DNA from: Gammaproteobacteria bacterium
GTDB taxonomy: Bacteria > Pseudomonadota > Gammaproteobacteria > Steroidobacterales > Steroidobacteraceae
Assembly (NCBI GenBank): GCA_947469285.1
Contig: CANIOW010000011.1
Location: forward strand, 1 to 64,000
Direction of reading: 5' to 3'
DNA length: 64,000 nt
Of this stretch, positions 38,265 through 46,763 are shown one piece after another (the first letter of the stretch is position 1; every line of letters begins with the position of its first letter). The notes below the pieces were generated by a model. That model saw only the letters and a program-made list of their open reading frames with translations, was not told where the DNA came from and searched no databases. The position numbers and the translations under genes are program-made.

Positions 38265-39965
38265 TCAGTTGGCACTGGCCAGCATTTCGAGCAAGGACTC
38301 GGTGGTGATGGGGCGCGAAAACAGATAGCCCTGTCCTTCATCACAACCTACTTTAGCTAAATAACTGGCCTGCTCTGCCGTTTCTATGCCTTCGGCGATG
38401 ATGTGTAGCCCAAGACTTCTGCACAGTGCCACTACCGCATCGATCACGGCCTGCGCCGAACTGTCGTCACGTACCTCTTGCACGAACGACTGGTCGATCT
38501 TGATGATGTCCAGCGGCAGCTGTCGTAGCTGGGCCAGCGATGAATGGCCGGTGCCGAAATCATCGAGTGCGATGCGGACACCGAGCTGACGGAGAGCCGC
38601 CAGCACTTCACGTGCCTGTTCTGGTGCGTCCATGAGCGCGCTTTCGGTGACTTCCAACTCCAAGTTTTGCGGGTGGATGCCCCAGTGGGTTAGTAGCTGG
38701 CGAACCAGCGGCACCAGCGAGTGGTCTTCCAATTGATGCGTCGACAAGTTCACGGAGACCTGAAAGTTCCCGCCATGTGCTGCTGCTAATGCGGGTAGCT
38801 GGTGGCAGGCCGCTTCGAGGACCCACGCGCCCAGTTCGCGGATGACACCACATTCCTCTGCCAGCGGGATGAATTCGCTAGGCGACAGATAACCCAACGT
38901 GGGGTGTTGCCAGCGTACCAGCGCTTCAGCACCTGCAATACGCCGGTCGGACAGAGTGACGCGTGGCTGAAACAGCAACTCTAGCTCGCCGCGTGCGGCC
39001 GCCCCGTGGAGTTCGTTTTCGAGCATCAGGCGCCGGGCTGCACGGGCTTGCGTGTCGTGCGAGAAAAACACCGCCGGTCCTTCTGCCAGCGCTTGATGCG
39101 CAGCGGCGCGAGCGCTCCAGAGCAGGGCTTCCGCTTGCGACCCTGCCTCAGGCCATAAGGCCATGCCAAGGGTGGTCACTGGGTGTAGCTGGTAAGTGCC
39201 GAGACTGAGTGGCTGGCGCAACTGTTCGAGTAGCCAGTGACCCGCTGCCGTCAGCGTGCTGCCGTGAACTTCATCGTCGAACAGCACCGCAAATTCGCCA
39301 TTGCCCAGATAAGAGACGAGTCGGTTCGTGCTGCTGCTCGGCTGCTGCTGTTGCCACTGGCGTAGCGACGCGGTCAATGCGGCGGCAAATGCTGCCGTAT
39401 AGCGGCCGCTCAGCGCCTCGTCATGCGAGCCTTCGAGCGTGGCAAGGTTTGCCAGATGAAATACCAGTATGCCGATATCGTGACGGCCATACGGGCGCCG
39501 CACGACCTTGCGCAATTGCGCGAGAAAATGGTGGTGATTGGTGAGGCCGGTGATGCCGTCAAAAAACGCCAGCTGGTGGAGCTGCTCCTCGCGCTGGCGA
39601 GCAGCCGTGATGTCCCTTACGGCGAGCAGGATGCCACGGCGTCCGCCAGGCAGTGTGCCGGGCAGTGTGCTGGAGAGAGGTTCACCGCTGATCTGCAATA
39701 CGCGCAAACCAACGCCGATGCGGACGTCGTTGGTGAAGCGGATACCACCGAGGGCACAGTCACCGAGCGTGAGCGCCATACCGGCACGGTCGTCCGCATG
39801 CAGCCGTGCCAGCAAAGCCTCAATGTCCCAAAGATCCGTGACACTACAGCCGAGCCATCCCGCCAGACGCGGCGATACCTCGCGAGTGGTGCCGGCAGCG
39901 TTGAAGACCCAGTACCCCACCCCGGCAATGCGCAGGGCCGCGCGTGAGAACTCAAGTTCACCCAT
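38265..39965 (-). CDS. PAS-GGDEF(degenerate)-EAL cyclic-di-GMP phosphodiesterase
   Basis: Protein of about 566 residues from the ATG at 39965. An N-terminal PAS-like domain (RIAGVGYWVFNAAG) leads to a GGDEF-type domain whose active motif is degraded (SYLGNGEF instead of GGDEF), so it should not make c-di-GMP. The EAL domain is intact: GAEALVRWQHP, NLS, ELEVTESAL, LDDFGTGHSSL, IKIDQSFV and AEGIET. It therefore probably degrades c-di-GMP, with the first domain perhaps sensing GTP. It lies 82 bp after the hybrid kinase on the same strand, which suggests it acts in that signalling pathway. Confidence 0.92.
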   Translation of the reverse strand: MGELEFSRAALRIAGVGYWVFNAAGTTREVSPRLAGWLGCSVTDLWDIEALLARLHADDRAGMALTLGDCALGGIRFTNDVRIGVGLRVLQISGEPLSSTLPGTLPGGRRGILLAVRDITAARQREEQLHQLAFFDGITGLTNHHHFLAQLRKVVRRPYGRHDIGILVFHLANLATLEGSHDEALSGRYTAAFAAALTASLRQWQQQQPSSSTNRLVSYLGNGEFAVLFDDEVHGSTLTAAGHWLLEQLRQPLSLGTYQLHPVTTLGMALWPEAGSQAEALLWSARAAAHQALAEGPAVFFSHDTQARAARRLMLENELHGAAARGELELLFQPRVTLSDRRIAGAEALVRWQHPTLGYLSPSEFIPLAEECGVIRELGAWVLEAACHQLPALAAAHGGNFQVSVNLSTHQLEDHSLVPLVRQLLTHWGIHPQNLELEVTESALMDAPEQAREVLAALRQLGVRIALDDFGTGHSSLAQLRQLPLDIIKIDQSFVQEVRDDSSAQAVIDAVVALCRSLGLHIIAEGIETAEQASYLAKVGCDEGQGYLFSRPITTESLLEMLASAN

Positions 39966-40047
39966 GGCGGCAGTGTGGCTGGAGCAAGCGGTGGCTTGCA
40001 CTCGTGGAAAGCCGCAGCGGCGTGTATTTCCCCGAGGGTAGCGGAGC

Positions 40048-42864
40048 TCAGGTAGCGGTTTCGGCCAGTCTGCGCAGGGCTAAACACAGCGCACTATGCG
40101 CAGCCTGCACGCCTGGCCACAGCAAGGCCACCGTTCGTGCATCGTGTTGCCGCGCCGCGGCTTCAGCTTCACCGCTCCAGTGCACCAATTGGTCGCCGCC
40201 GAGACTCGCCGCCGAGGACCGCAGGGCATGTAGCGCGCGCTCCGTACCTTCGTGGTCGCCAGCGGCCACAGCAGCACCAATCTCCTGCAGTTGCACCTGG
40301 GAGTGTTCAAGAAACAAGGTCGCCATGCGCGTGACCAGGCCGGGGCGACCCAGTGCCGCGAGTTCATCGAGTTGCTGCGGGTCCAGCACCAGTATTGGTG
40401 CAGCGGCGCGGTCCGTCTGGCCGCTGTCCGATGCACCGCTGCTGGTAGTGCTGCCAACGCTGGCTTGCCCTGGTTTGCTGGTGGTCTCCGACGGCGTCCC
40501 TAGCGAGCGGTGCGCCGCATCGAGTGCCGTTTGTAAGTGGCCTAGTGTGAAAGGTTTGCTGATGAAATCCGTCATGCCGGCGGCGAGGCATTTTTCCCGA
40601 TCGCCCTGCAGGGCATTGGCGGTCAGGGCAACGATGAATACTGGGGGCTTGCCGGCGGCCTGTTCTGCCTGGCGGATGCGGCGCGTGGCTTCGTAGCCAT
40701 CCATGCCCGGCATCTGGCAGTCCATGAAAATAACGTCGAAATGGCTGTTGGCGGCCGCCGTGACGGCATCGAAGCCTTGACTGACGGAGGTCGCGGTCAT
40801 GCCGAGGACCTCGAGCATGCCCAGCGCGACCTCCTGATTCACGAGGCTGTCCTCGACGAGCAGCACCCGCAACGGTTGTTTGACGGTGTGGGGCGTTGCC
40901 TCTGGCAGAGCTTTGGTAGGCGGCGCCTCTAGGCCGCCAGCTCGTCCAAGCACCCGCGCCAAGCAGGCATAAAGACGCGCTTGGCGGACCGGTTTGGTTA
41001 ACCAGTCGTCCACGCCGCCGTGAATGTCGCGCTGTGTGCTGAGCGTCATGTCGATGGAGGACAGCAGCACGGCCGGAGTTTTGGCGAAGCTCGGGTTGGC
41101 GCGGAGTTTGCGTGCCACTTCCTGGCCATCCAGACCTGGCATGCGGTGGTCTAGTAACAGCAGTTCGTACGGACGGCCGCGCGTTTGCCCCAGCTCGGCT
41201 TCGATGATGGCCGCCGGCCCGTCAGCGACGGTGGTCACGGCCATGCGCCAACTGGCCAAGACGGTGGCGAGAAATTCACGGTTGGTGGTGTTGTCATCGG
41301 CGATGAGGACGCGCACATCGGTGAGCAGGTCACGCTCCTGCGCGATGTTCTGCGTTGGCACTTGAGTGGCGACATCAAACGCCAGGTCCACACGGAACAC
41401 GGACCCGTGGCCGAATTCGCTGGTGACACTGATATGGCCCCCCATCAGGCGAACCAGTTGGCGTGAGATGGCCAGTCCAAGGCCGGTGCCGCTGTGAGCG
41501 CGGGTGGCGAAGCTGTCGAGCTGCGTAAAGGCATCGAAGACTTGTTGTAACTGATCCGGTGGAATACCGGGCCCGGTGTCGCGCACTTCAAAGGCGACAC
41601 GGGTGACGGCGCCGCTGGCGGCTTCGGTGGCCGCTGGGCGGGCGGTGATCACGACTTCACCCTGCGTGGTGAACTTCACCGCGTTGCCGGCTAGGTTCAT
41701 CAATACTTGACGTATGCGTCCGGCATCGCCTTTGACCCAGGTCGGTAACCTGGGGTCGAGCTGGCAGATCAGCTCGACGCCTTTAGCTTGTGCGCGCTGT
41801 GCCAGCAGTTCGCCGACTTCCTCCACCACATCGGCGAGGCAGAAGTTGTCGGAGTTGATGTCCAGATGGCCCGCTTCGATTTTTGAGAAATCGAGGATGT
41901 CGTTGATGATGTCCAGCAACGATTCGCCGCTGCTGCGGATGGTGCCCAGCAAGCGACGCTGGCGAGCGTCGATACGGGTGCTCTCTAGCAGTTCCGCCAT
42001 CCCCAGCACGCCATTCATGGGCGTGCGGATCTCATGACTCATTCGCGCCAGGAAATCGCTTTTGGCGCGGCTGGCAGATTCTGCATCTGCCAAAGCACGT
42101 GCCAGATAAGAGGTGCGTTCAGCGACTTGTTCTTCCAGCCAGCGGCGCTGGCCGGACAAACGTTCGTCGCGTGAATCGAGCGCTTCGAGCATTTCGTTGA
42201 ACCGATGGTAAACGCGGCGTATTTCCGGGCTGCCGGTGGCTTGCAGACGCAGGGTATAGGCCGCGTCACGTTCTACTTGGTCCATGGCGTCCGCTAGCTG
42301 GTGCAGCGGGGTGGTGATCGACCGTTGCAGACGTGCGGTGACGAGTAGCACCAGCAGCGTGGCGAGAACCACGGCGCCACCCAGGACGAGCAGCAAGGCG
42401 TTGGTGACACCCCAGGCCTCGTCGCTGGCAGCGACAATATGCAAATCCCCCAGCGCGGTGCCCTGGGACAGAATGGGCACGTCGAGTTTTAGCAGGTGGT
42501 CATCCGGCGCCGACGGCTGGCTCCGTGAGACAGACTCCACTCGCGCGAGGGTTCGCCCGCTCAAGTCGCGCAATTCCACCAGCAGGATCGCGGGCTCGAC
42601 CGCGAACGCAGCCAGCAATTTTCGGGCGGCGTCGGGATCGGCATATTCGAGCGCGGGGATGGCGTTTACCGCCACGACATGCGCCATGGCGGTCGTGTGT
42701 TCCACGAACGCCAGCCGTGCATTGCTATATTCCCGCCAGCCCAGCAAGGCGGCCGCTATGAGCAGGATGGCGCCTGCGGTGAGTGCGATGAGCAAGCGGA
42801 TGCGCAGCGCGATGGACAGCCCACCGCTCAAGTCACTCGTGCTATTCCTCGCTGCCCGCGTCAA
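40048..42864 (-). CDS. BarA-like hybrid sensor kinase with two receivers and HPt
   Basis: Membrane hybrid histidine kinase of 938 residues. Transmembrane spans are at about 22-43 and 155-178, with a periplasmic sensor between them and a HAMP domain after. The dimerisation domain has FLARMSHEIRTPMNG with His277, followed by an ATP-binding domain with SGTGLGLAISRQL. Two receivers follow, with phosphorylatable Asp572 (LLLLDHRMPG) and Asp715 (VIFMDCQMPG), and then a C-terminal HPt with His879 in ALHALRSSAASLGG. A four-step phosphorelay to an unlinked response regulator is expected. It starts 12 bp after pyrD and is followed by the EAL protein. Confidence 0.95.
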   Translation of the reverse strand: MTRAARNSTSDLSGGLSIALRIRLLIALTAGAILLIAAALLGWREYSNARLAFVEHTTAMAHVVAVNAIPALEYADPDAARKLLAAFAVEPAILLVELRDLSGRTLARVESVSRSQPSAPDDHLLKLDVPILSQGTALGDLHIVAASDEAWGVTNALLLVLGGAVVLATLLVLLVTARLQRSITTPLHQLADAMDQVERDAAYTLRLQATGSPEIRRVYHRFNEMLEALDSRDERLSGQRRWLEEQVAERTSYLARALADAESASRAKSDFLARMSHEIRTPMNGVLGMAELLESTRIDARQRRLLGTIRSSGESLLDIINDILDFSKIEAGHLDINSDNFCLADVVEEVGELLAQRAQAKGVELICQLDPRLPTWVKGDAGRIRQVLMNLAGNAVKFTTQGEVVITARPAATEAASGAVTRVAFEVRDTGPGIPPDQLQQVFDAFTQLDSFATRAHSGTGLGLAISRQLVRLMGGHISVTSEFGHGSVFRVDLAFDVATQVPTQNIAQERDLLTDVRVLIADDNTTNREFLATVLASWRMAVTTVADGPAAIIEAELGQTRGRPYELLLLDHRMPGLDGQEVARKLRANPSFAKTPAVLLSSIDMTLSTQRDIHGGVDDWLTKPVRQARLYACLARVLGRAGGLEAPPTKALPEATPHTVKQPLRVLLVEDSLVNQEVALGMLEVLGMTATSVSQGFDAVTAAANSHFDVIFMDCQMPGMDGYEATRRIRQAEQAAGKPPVFIVALTANALQGDREKCLAAGMTDFISKPFTLGHLQTALDAAHRSLGTPSETTSKPGQASVGSTTSSGASDSGQTDRAAAPILVLDPQQLDELAALGRPGLVTRMATLFLEHSQVQLQEIGAAVAAGDHEGTERALHALRSSAASLGGDQLVHWSGEAEAAARQHDARTVALLWPGVQAAHSALCLALRRLAETAT

Positions 42865-42876
42865 ATGGGTGCTCCC

Positions 42877-43851
42877 CTACAACACCAGCGACCCCGTGAG
42901 TTCGCCTACCGAGGCCAGCCCGGCTCCGGCCAGATAGTGCGCTATTCCGGCGTTGATACGCCGGCAACTGAAGGGGTCGTAGAACAGCGATGTTCCCACG
43001 CCGACACAGGTGGCGCCTGCGATCAGGAATTCCAGCGCGTCGGTGGCGTTGCAGATGCCGCCCTGGCCGATGATGGGGACTCCATGCGCCTTGGTCACTT
43101 CGTAGACCTGTTTGACCTTCAGCAGCGCGATGGGCTTGATGGCGGGTCCCGACAGGCCGCCTTGTACGTTACCGATGACCGGCCGACGGGTGGTTACGTC
43201 GATGGCCATGCCCATGACCGTGTTGATGACCGCAAACGCATCCGCGCCGGCTTCCAGACACTGCCGCGCATTTTCTTTGATGTCTGTCTGGTTGGGCGAG
43301 AGTTTGATGATGAGCGGCTTTTGGGTCACGGCCCGACAGGCGGCCACTACCTTGGCGCTCATTTCCGGATAGTTGCCGAACTGCACCCCGCCTTCCTTGA
43401 CGTTTGGGCAGGAGATATTGATCTCCATCGCGTCGATGGGGCTGTCATCGAAGCGCCGAGTGACCTCCACGTACTCTTCGATGGTGCTGCCCGAGACATT
43501 GGCAAAAAAGCGCGTTTCCGCAAAATCCAGCGTCGGCAGGATCTGGCGCACCACGTGGTCGACGCCTGGGTTTTGTAAGCCGATGGCATTGAGCATGCCT
43601 TGCGCGGTTTCATAAACGCGGTGGGGCGGATTGCCAAGGCGCGCCTGGCCGGTGGTGCCTTTGAGCACGACGGCGCCGACGTCGCAGTTCGAGAAGCCCT
43701 CGATGCGGGTGTATTCCTCGCCGAAACCGACGCAGCCCGACAGCAGCACGATGGGGGAGGCGAGCTCCAGCCCGCAAAAGCGCAGGCGAAGGGACGCGGG
43801 CGGGGCGCCGGGCGGGGTGAGCGCCGGCGCGGGAGAGGGGTGGGCAGCCAT
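42877..43851 (-). CDS. Dihydroorotate dehydrogenase-like protein, class 1B type
   Basis: FMN-binding TIM-barrel protein of 324 residues. The catalytic Cys of class 1 enzymes stands in AMEINISCPNVKEGG, with an FMN region IKLSPNQTDI and VPIIGQGGICNATDALEF. Class 1B PyrD uses NAD through the PyrK subunit, but no pyrK is nearby. Class 1B-like proteins in proteobacteria may also belong to pyrimidine catabolism (PreA) or use other acceptors, so the pyrD name is withheld. An unusual Pro/Ala-rich N-terminal tail of about 20 residues precedes the barrel. It is cotranscribed with the hybrid kinase. Confidence 0.85.
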   Translation of the reverse strand: MAAHPSPAPALTPPGAPPASLRLRFCGLELASPIVLLSGCVGFGEEYTRIEGFSNCDVGAVVLKGTTGQARLGNPPHRVYETAQGMLNAIGLQNPGVDHVVRQILPTLDFAETRFFANVSGSTIEEYVEVTRRFDDSPIDAMEINISCPNVKEGGVQFGNYPEMSAKVVAACRAVTQKPLIIKLSPNQTDIKENARQCLEAGADAFAVINTVMGMAIDVTTRRPVIGNVQGGLSGPAIKPIALLKVKQVYEVTKAHGVPIIGQGGICNATDALEFLIAGATCVGVGTSLFYDPFSCRRINAGIAHYLAGAGLASVGELTGSLVL

Positions 43852-43870
43852 AGCCCATTATAGTAGCCCC

Positions 43871-44347
43871 ATGTTCCATATCGTTCTGCTGCAGCCGCAA
43901 ATCCCGCCGAACACCGGCAATGCCATCCGGCTGTGTGCCAACACGGGCTGCACGCTGCATCTGGTGCACCCTCTCGGTTTTTCAATGCAGAGCCCGCAGG
44001 TGCGCCGCGCGGGGCTGGATTACCACGAACTGGCCCGGGTCCACGAGCATGTCGATCTGGCAGCTTGCTGGCGCTGGTTGGACGCGGCGCGGGCCGGGCG
44101 TCGGTTTGCGGTGGAAACGGGCGGCGCCCGGCGCTATACGGAGGTGGCCTTTCAGCCCGGTGATGTGCTGGTATTTGGCGCCGAGGGGCCGGGCATTGCC
44201 GCGGCGGATCTGGCGCAGTTTGCGCCCGAAGAGGTCTTGCAGCTGCCGATGCTGCCCGGGAACCGCAGCGTGAACCTGTCGAACACGGTCGCGGTGGTGG
44301 TCTACGAGGCTTGGCGACAGCAGGGTTTTGCAGGTGTTGCTTTATAG
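43871..44347 (+). CDS. trmL: tRNA (cytidine/uridine-34 2'-O)-methyltransferase TrmL
   Basis: SPOUT-class RNA methyltransferase of 158 residues, the compact single-domain type. The ATG at 43871 is set by the family N-terminus MFHIVLLQPQIPPNTGNAIRL. The knot region holds LVFGAEGPGI and LPMLPGNRSVNLSNTVAVV. TrmL methylates the wobble base of two leucine tRNAs. It is divergent from the dihydroorotate dehydrogenase gene with about 19 bp between starts, so the promoters must overlap the coding regions. It is followed by a clear intrinsic terminator. Confidence 0.96.
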   Translation: MFHIVLLQPQIPPNTGNAIRLCANTGCTLHLVHPLGFSMQSPQVRRAGLDYHELARVHEHVDLAACWRWLDAARAGRRFAVETGGARRYTEVAFQPGDVLVFGAEGPGIAAADLAQFAPEEVLQLPMLPGNRSVNLSNTVAVVVYEAWRQQGFAGVAL

Positions 44348-44391
44348 CCACGAGTTTATCCCGCAGTGCAAAATATACCTCGTGGTTTTTT
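44348..44391 (+). terminator. Intrinsic terminator after trmL
   Basis: CCACGAG (44348-44354) pairs with CTCGTGG (44379-44385), followed immediately by six T residues (44386-44391). The loop of 24 bases is long but the stem and T-run are typical of Rho-independent termination. It begins directly at the trmL stop codon and separates it from the TonB receptor gene. Confidence 0.75.
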
Positions 44392-44409
44392 GCCTCTCAT
44401 CCATACGTA

Positions 44410-44437
44410 TTGACTGGTAGTATAAAAACCATACTAA
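44410..44437 (+). promoter_or_regulatory. Promoter of the TonB receptor/P450 unit with overlapping inverted repeat
   Basis: TTGACT (44410-44415) and TACTAA (44432-44437) form a -35/-10 pair with 16 bp spacing. The inverted repeat TAGTAT-N7-ATACTA (44418-44436) fills the spacer and the -10 box, so a bound protein would block RNA polymerase. A TGGTA half-site at 44415-44419 is shared with other promoters of the island. Confidence 0.55.
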
Positions 44438-44494
44438 TAGTAGCTTACCGACAGGCGCCGCTCCGGCGCCGGGCTGCTGAGGGAAAACCACACC

Positions 44495-46747
44495 ATGTCC
44501 ATGCCCACCCAGAACACTGTGACCCGCACGCTGCGGGGCGTTGTGACCGCTACCTTGTTGCTGGCTTCTGCCGGCGCGTCCGCGCAACAGGCAGCGGCTA
44601 GCGAGGGTCTCGAAGAGATCATCGTTACCGCGACGAAGAAGGCCAATGCCATCATCGACACGCCGGCTGCCATTTCCGCCATCACTGCCGAGCAGATGGG
44701 CGCGGGCGGCATTGAAGACGTGTCCGACCTGGCCACCGCGGTGCCCAGCTTGTCGGTTGGTGACCAGTTCGGCGTCAACCGCACCTTCATCCGCGGCGTC
44801 GGCATGACCAGCATCGACCTCGGCGCTGACGGCGCGGTGGCCTTCCTGCAGGACGGCGCGATGATCGCCCGCCCGTCGGCCCAGCTGTCCGGCTTCTATG
44901 ACCTGGAACAGGTGGAAGTGCTGCGGGGCCCGCAGGGCACCACCTACGGCCGCGGCGCCACGGCCGGTGTCATCAACCTGGTCACGCGGAAGCCCGGTAA
45001 AGAACTGAACGGCTATGCCCGCTTGACGGGCGGCAACTACTCGGCCAAGACCTTTGAAGGCGCGGTCGGTGGTCCGGTCTCCGACACGGTGGGCGCGCGC
45101 CTGGCCGTGAAATGGGACCAGCGTGACGGCTACGGCAAGAATCTGTTCACTGGCAGCCAGATCGACAACCGCGACGCCATTGCGGTGCGCGGCATGGTGT
45201 CGTTTGCGCCCAGCGACGATGTGTCGGCCACCCTCATCGCCGACTATTTCAAGGAAGACGACAACAACTACGCCTTCCACTACTTCGGCACCACGGCCAC
45301 GCCGGAAAACTTCCTGGCGCACAATATTCTCGGCGGCAAGACCATTTTCGACTACTACGCCGACCGCAACCAGACGCCGGATTTGCGCAATATCTATTCT
45401 GACCAAGACCCCGTCAACACCCGTCACGGTACCGGCGTCACGGCGCTGGTCGACTTCACGCTCGGCGAGTGGGATGTCAAGTCGGTCACCGCCTGGCGCG
45501 ACTTCACGCGCTACACCCGTGACGATCTTGACGTCTCGGACGTCAACATGTTCGGCCAGAATAATTATGACGAGCAGAGCACGGCGCTGAGCCAGGAGTT
45601 CACCTTCAGCCGCACCGCCGGTAAGTGGGAACTGCTCGGCGGCGCCATGTTCTTCCACGAGAAGCTGTTCGGCTCGGTGAAGGTGCCGCTGACCAACTTT
45701 GCGGCTTTGGTGAACGTGCTGAATGCAGACACACTAGGCTGGGTGAACCTGCCAAACGGTGCTTTGAACAGCTTGAATTACTGGCAGCTGGGCACTGTGA
45801 AGACGGACGCCTACGGCGCCTTCTTGCAGGGCACGTATGCGATCAACGAGCAGCTGAAGCTCACCGTGGGCGGGCGTTACAACCGTGAAAAGCGCGTCGG
45901 CACCGGCTCGTTCATTTTCGACGCCCTGCCCTTGAACGTAGCCACGGACAAAGGCCGGACCTGGGACGCTCTCACGCCGAAATTCCTGCTCGAGTACAAC
46001 ACTGCTGGTGGACAGCTGTGGTACGGCAGCCTGACGCGCGGCTTTAAGTCGGGCGTCATCAATGTTGGCAGCCAGAACGACGTGATCGACCCAGAGTATG
46101 TCTGGAGCACCGAAGTGGGCGTGAAGGGCAAGGCGGCTAACGGTAATGTGGAATACCGCGTGGCGGGCTTTTACTACAAGTACACCAACCTGCAGGTGGG
46201 GTTTGTGGATGCTAACAGCGTCGTGAGCACGGTGAACGCCGCTTCGGCGCGCAACTATGGGCTGGAAGTGGAGCTGCGGGCGCGGCTGGCGGAAGGCCTG
46301 ACGGCGGACTTCTACGCCACCCTGCTGGACGCCACGTATCAGGAATTCACCACCGGCGACTACCGCAACGGCTTTGCGCAGGTGGATGTGTCCGGTAACC
46401 GCCTGCAGAACGCACCGCCCGCCACTGCCTTTGCGGGTCTGACCTACGAGACGGCGCTGGGCAGCGGCACGCTGGCCTTGCGCGCGGAAGCGTCCTACCA
46501 GGGCAAGGTGTATTTCACCGAGTTCAACAATGCGGACGCGGTGCAAGACAGCTACACCATCGGCAATGTGTCGGCGGTGTACACCGACGGCAGCGGCCAT
46601 TGGAGCGTGGGTGGTTGGGTGAAGAATGTGGGTGATGAATACATCATCAGCAACAACATCATCACCGCACCGCTGTATGGCAGCATCCGGGTGGGCTCGG
46701 TGGCGCCGCCGCGTACTTACGGCGTGACGGTCGGTTACAAGTTCTGA
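44495..46747 (+). CDS. TonB-dependent outer-membrane receptor
   Basis: Outer-membrane receptor of 750 residues. A signal peptide ends near ASAQQAA, followed by a TonB-box-like EEIIVTATKK, a plug domain with IEDVSDLATAVPSLSV and QVEVLRGPQGTTYGRGATAGVINLV, and a 22-strand barrel. The C-terminus ends with the aromatic residue of VGYKF. Receptors of this kind import siderophores, vitamin B12 or hydrophobic organic molecules. Directly upstream of a P450, it could bring in the pathway substrate; B12 for the mutase is another possibility. A GAGGG ribosome-binding site precedes the ATG. Confidence 0.95.
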   Translation: MSMPTQNTVTRTLRGVVTATLLLASAGASAQQAAASEGLEEIIVTATKKANAIIDTPAAISAITAEQMGAGGIEDVSDLATAVPSLSVGDQFGVNRTFIRGVGMTSIDLGADGAVAFLQDGAMIARPSAQLSGFYDLEQVEVLRGPQGTTYGRGATAGVINLVTRKPGKELNGYARLTGGNYSAKTFEGAVGGPVSDTVGARLAVKWDQRDGYGKNLFTGSQIDNRDAIAVRGMVSFAPSDDVSATLIADYFKEDDNNYAFHYFGTTATPENFLAHNILGGKTIFDYYADRNQTPDLRNIYSDQDPVNTRHGTGVTALVDFTLGEWDVKSVTAWRDFTRYTRDDLDVSDVNMFGQNNYDEQSTALSQEFTFSRTAGKWELLGGAMFFHEKLFGSVKVPLTNFAALVNVLNADTLGWVNLPNGALNSLNYWQLGTVKTDAYGAFLQGTYAINEQLKLTVGGRYNREKRVGTGSFIFDALPLNVATDKGRTWDALTPKFLLEYNTAGGQLWYGSLTRGFKSGVINVGSQNDVIDPEYVWSTEVGVKGKAANGNVEYRVAGFYYKYTNLQVGFVDANSVVSTVNAASARNYGLEVELRARLAEGLTADFYATLLDATYQEFTTGDYRNGFAQVDVSGNRLQNAPPATAFAGLTYETALGSGTLALRAEASYQGKVYFTEFNNADAVQDSYTIGNVSAVYTDGSGHWSVGGWVKNVGDEYIISNNIITAPLYGSIRVGSVAPPRTYGVTVGYKF

Positions 46748-46763
46748 CCAACGGGGTCCTGTT

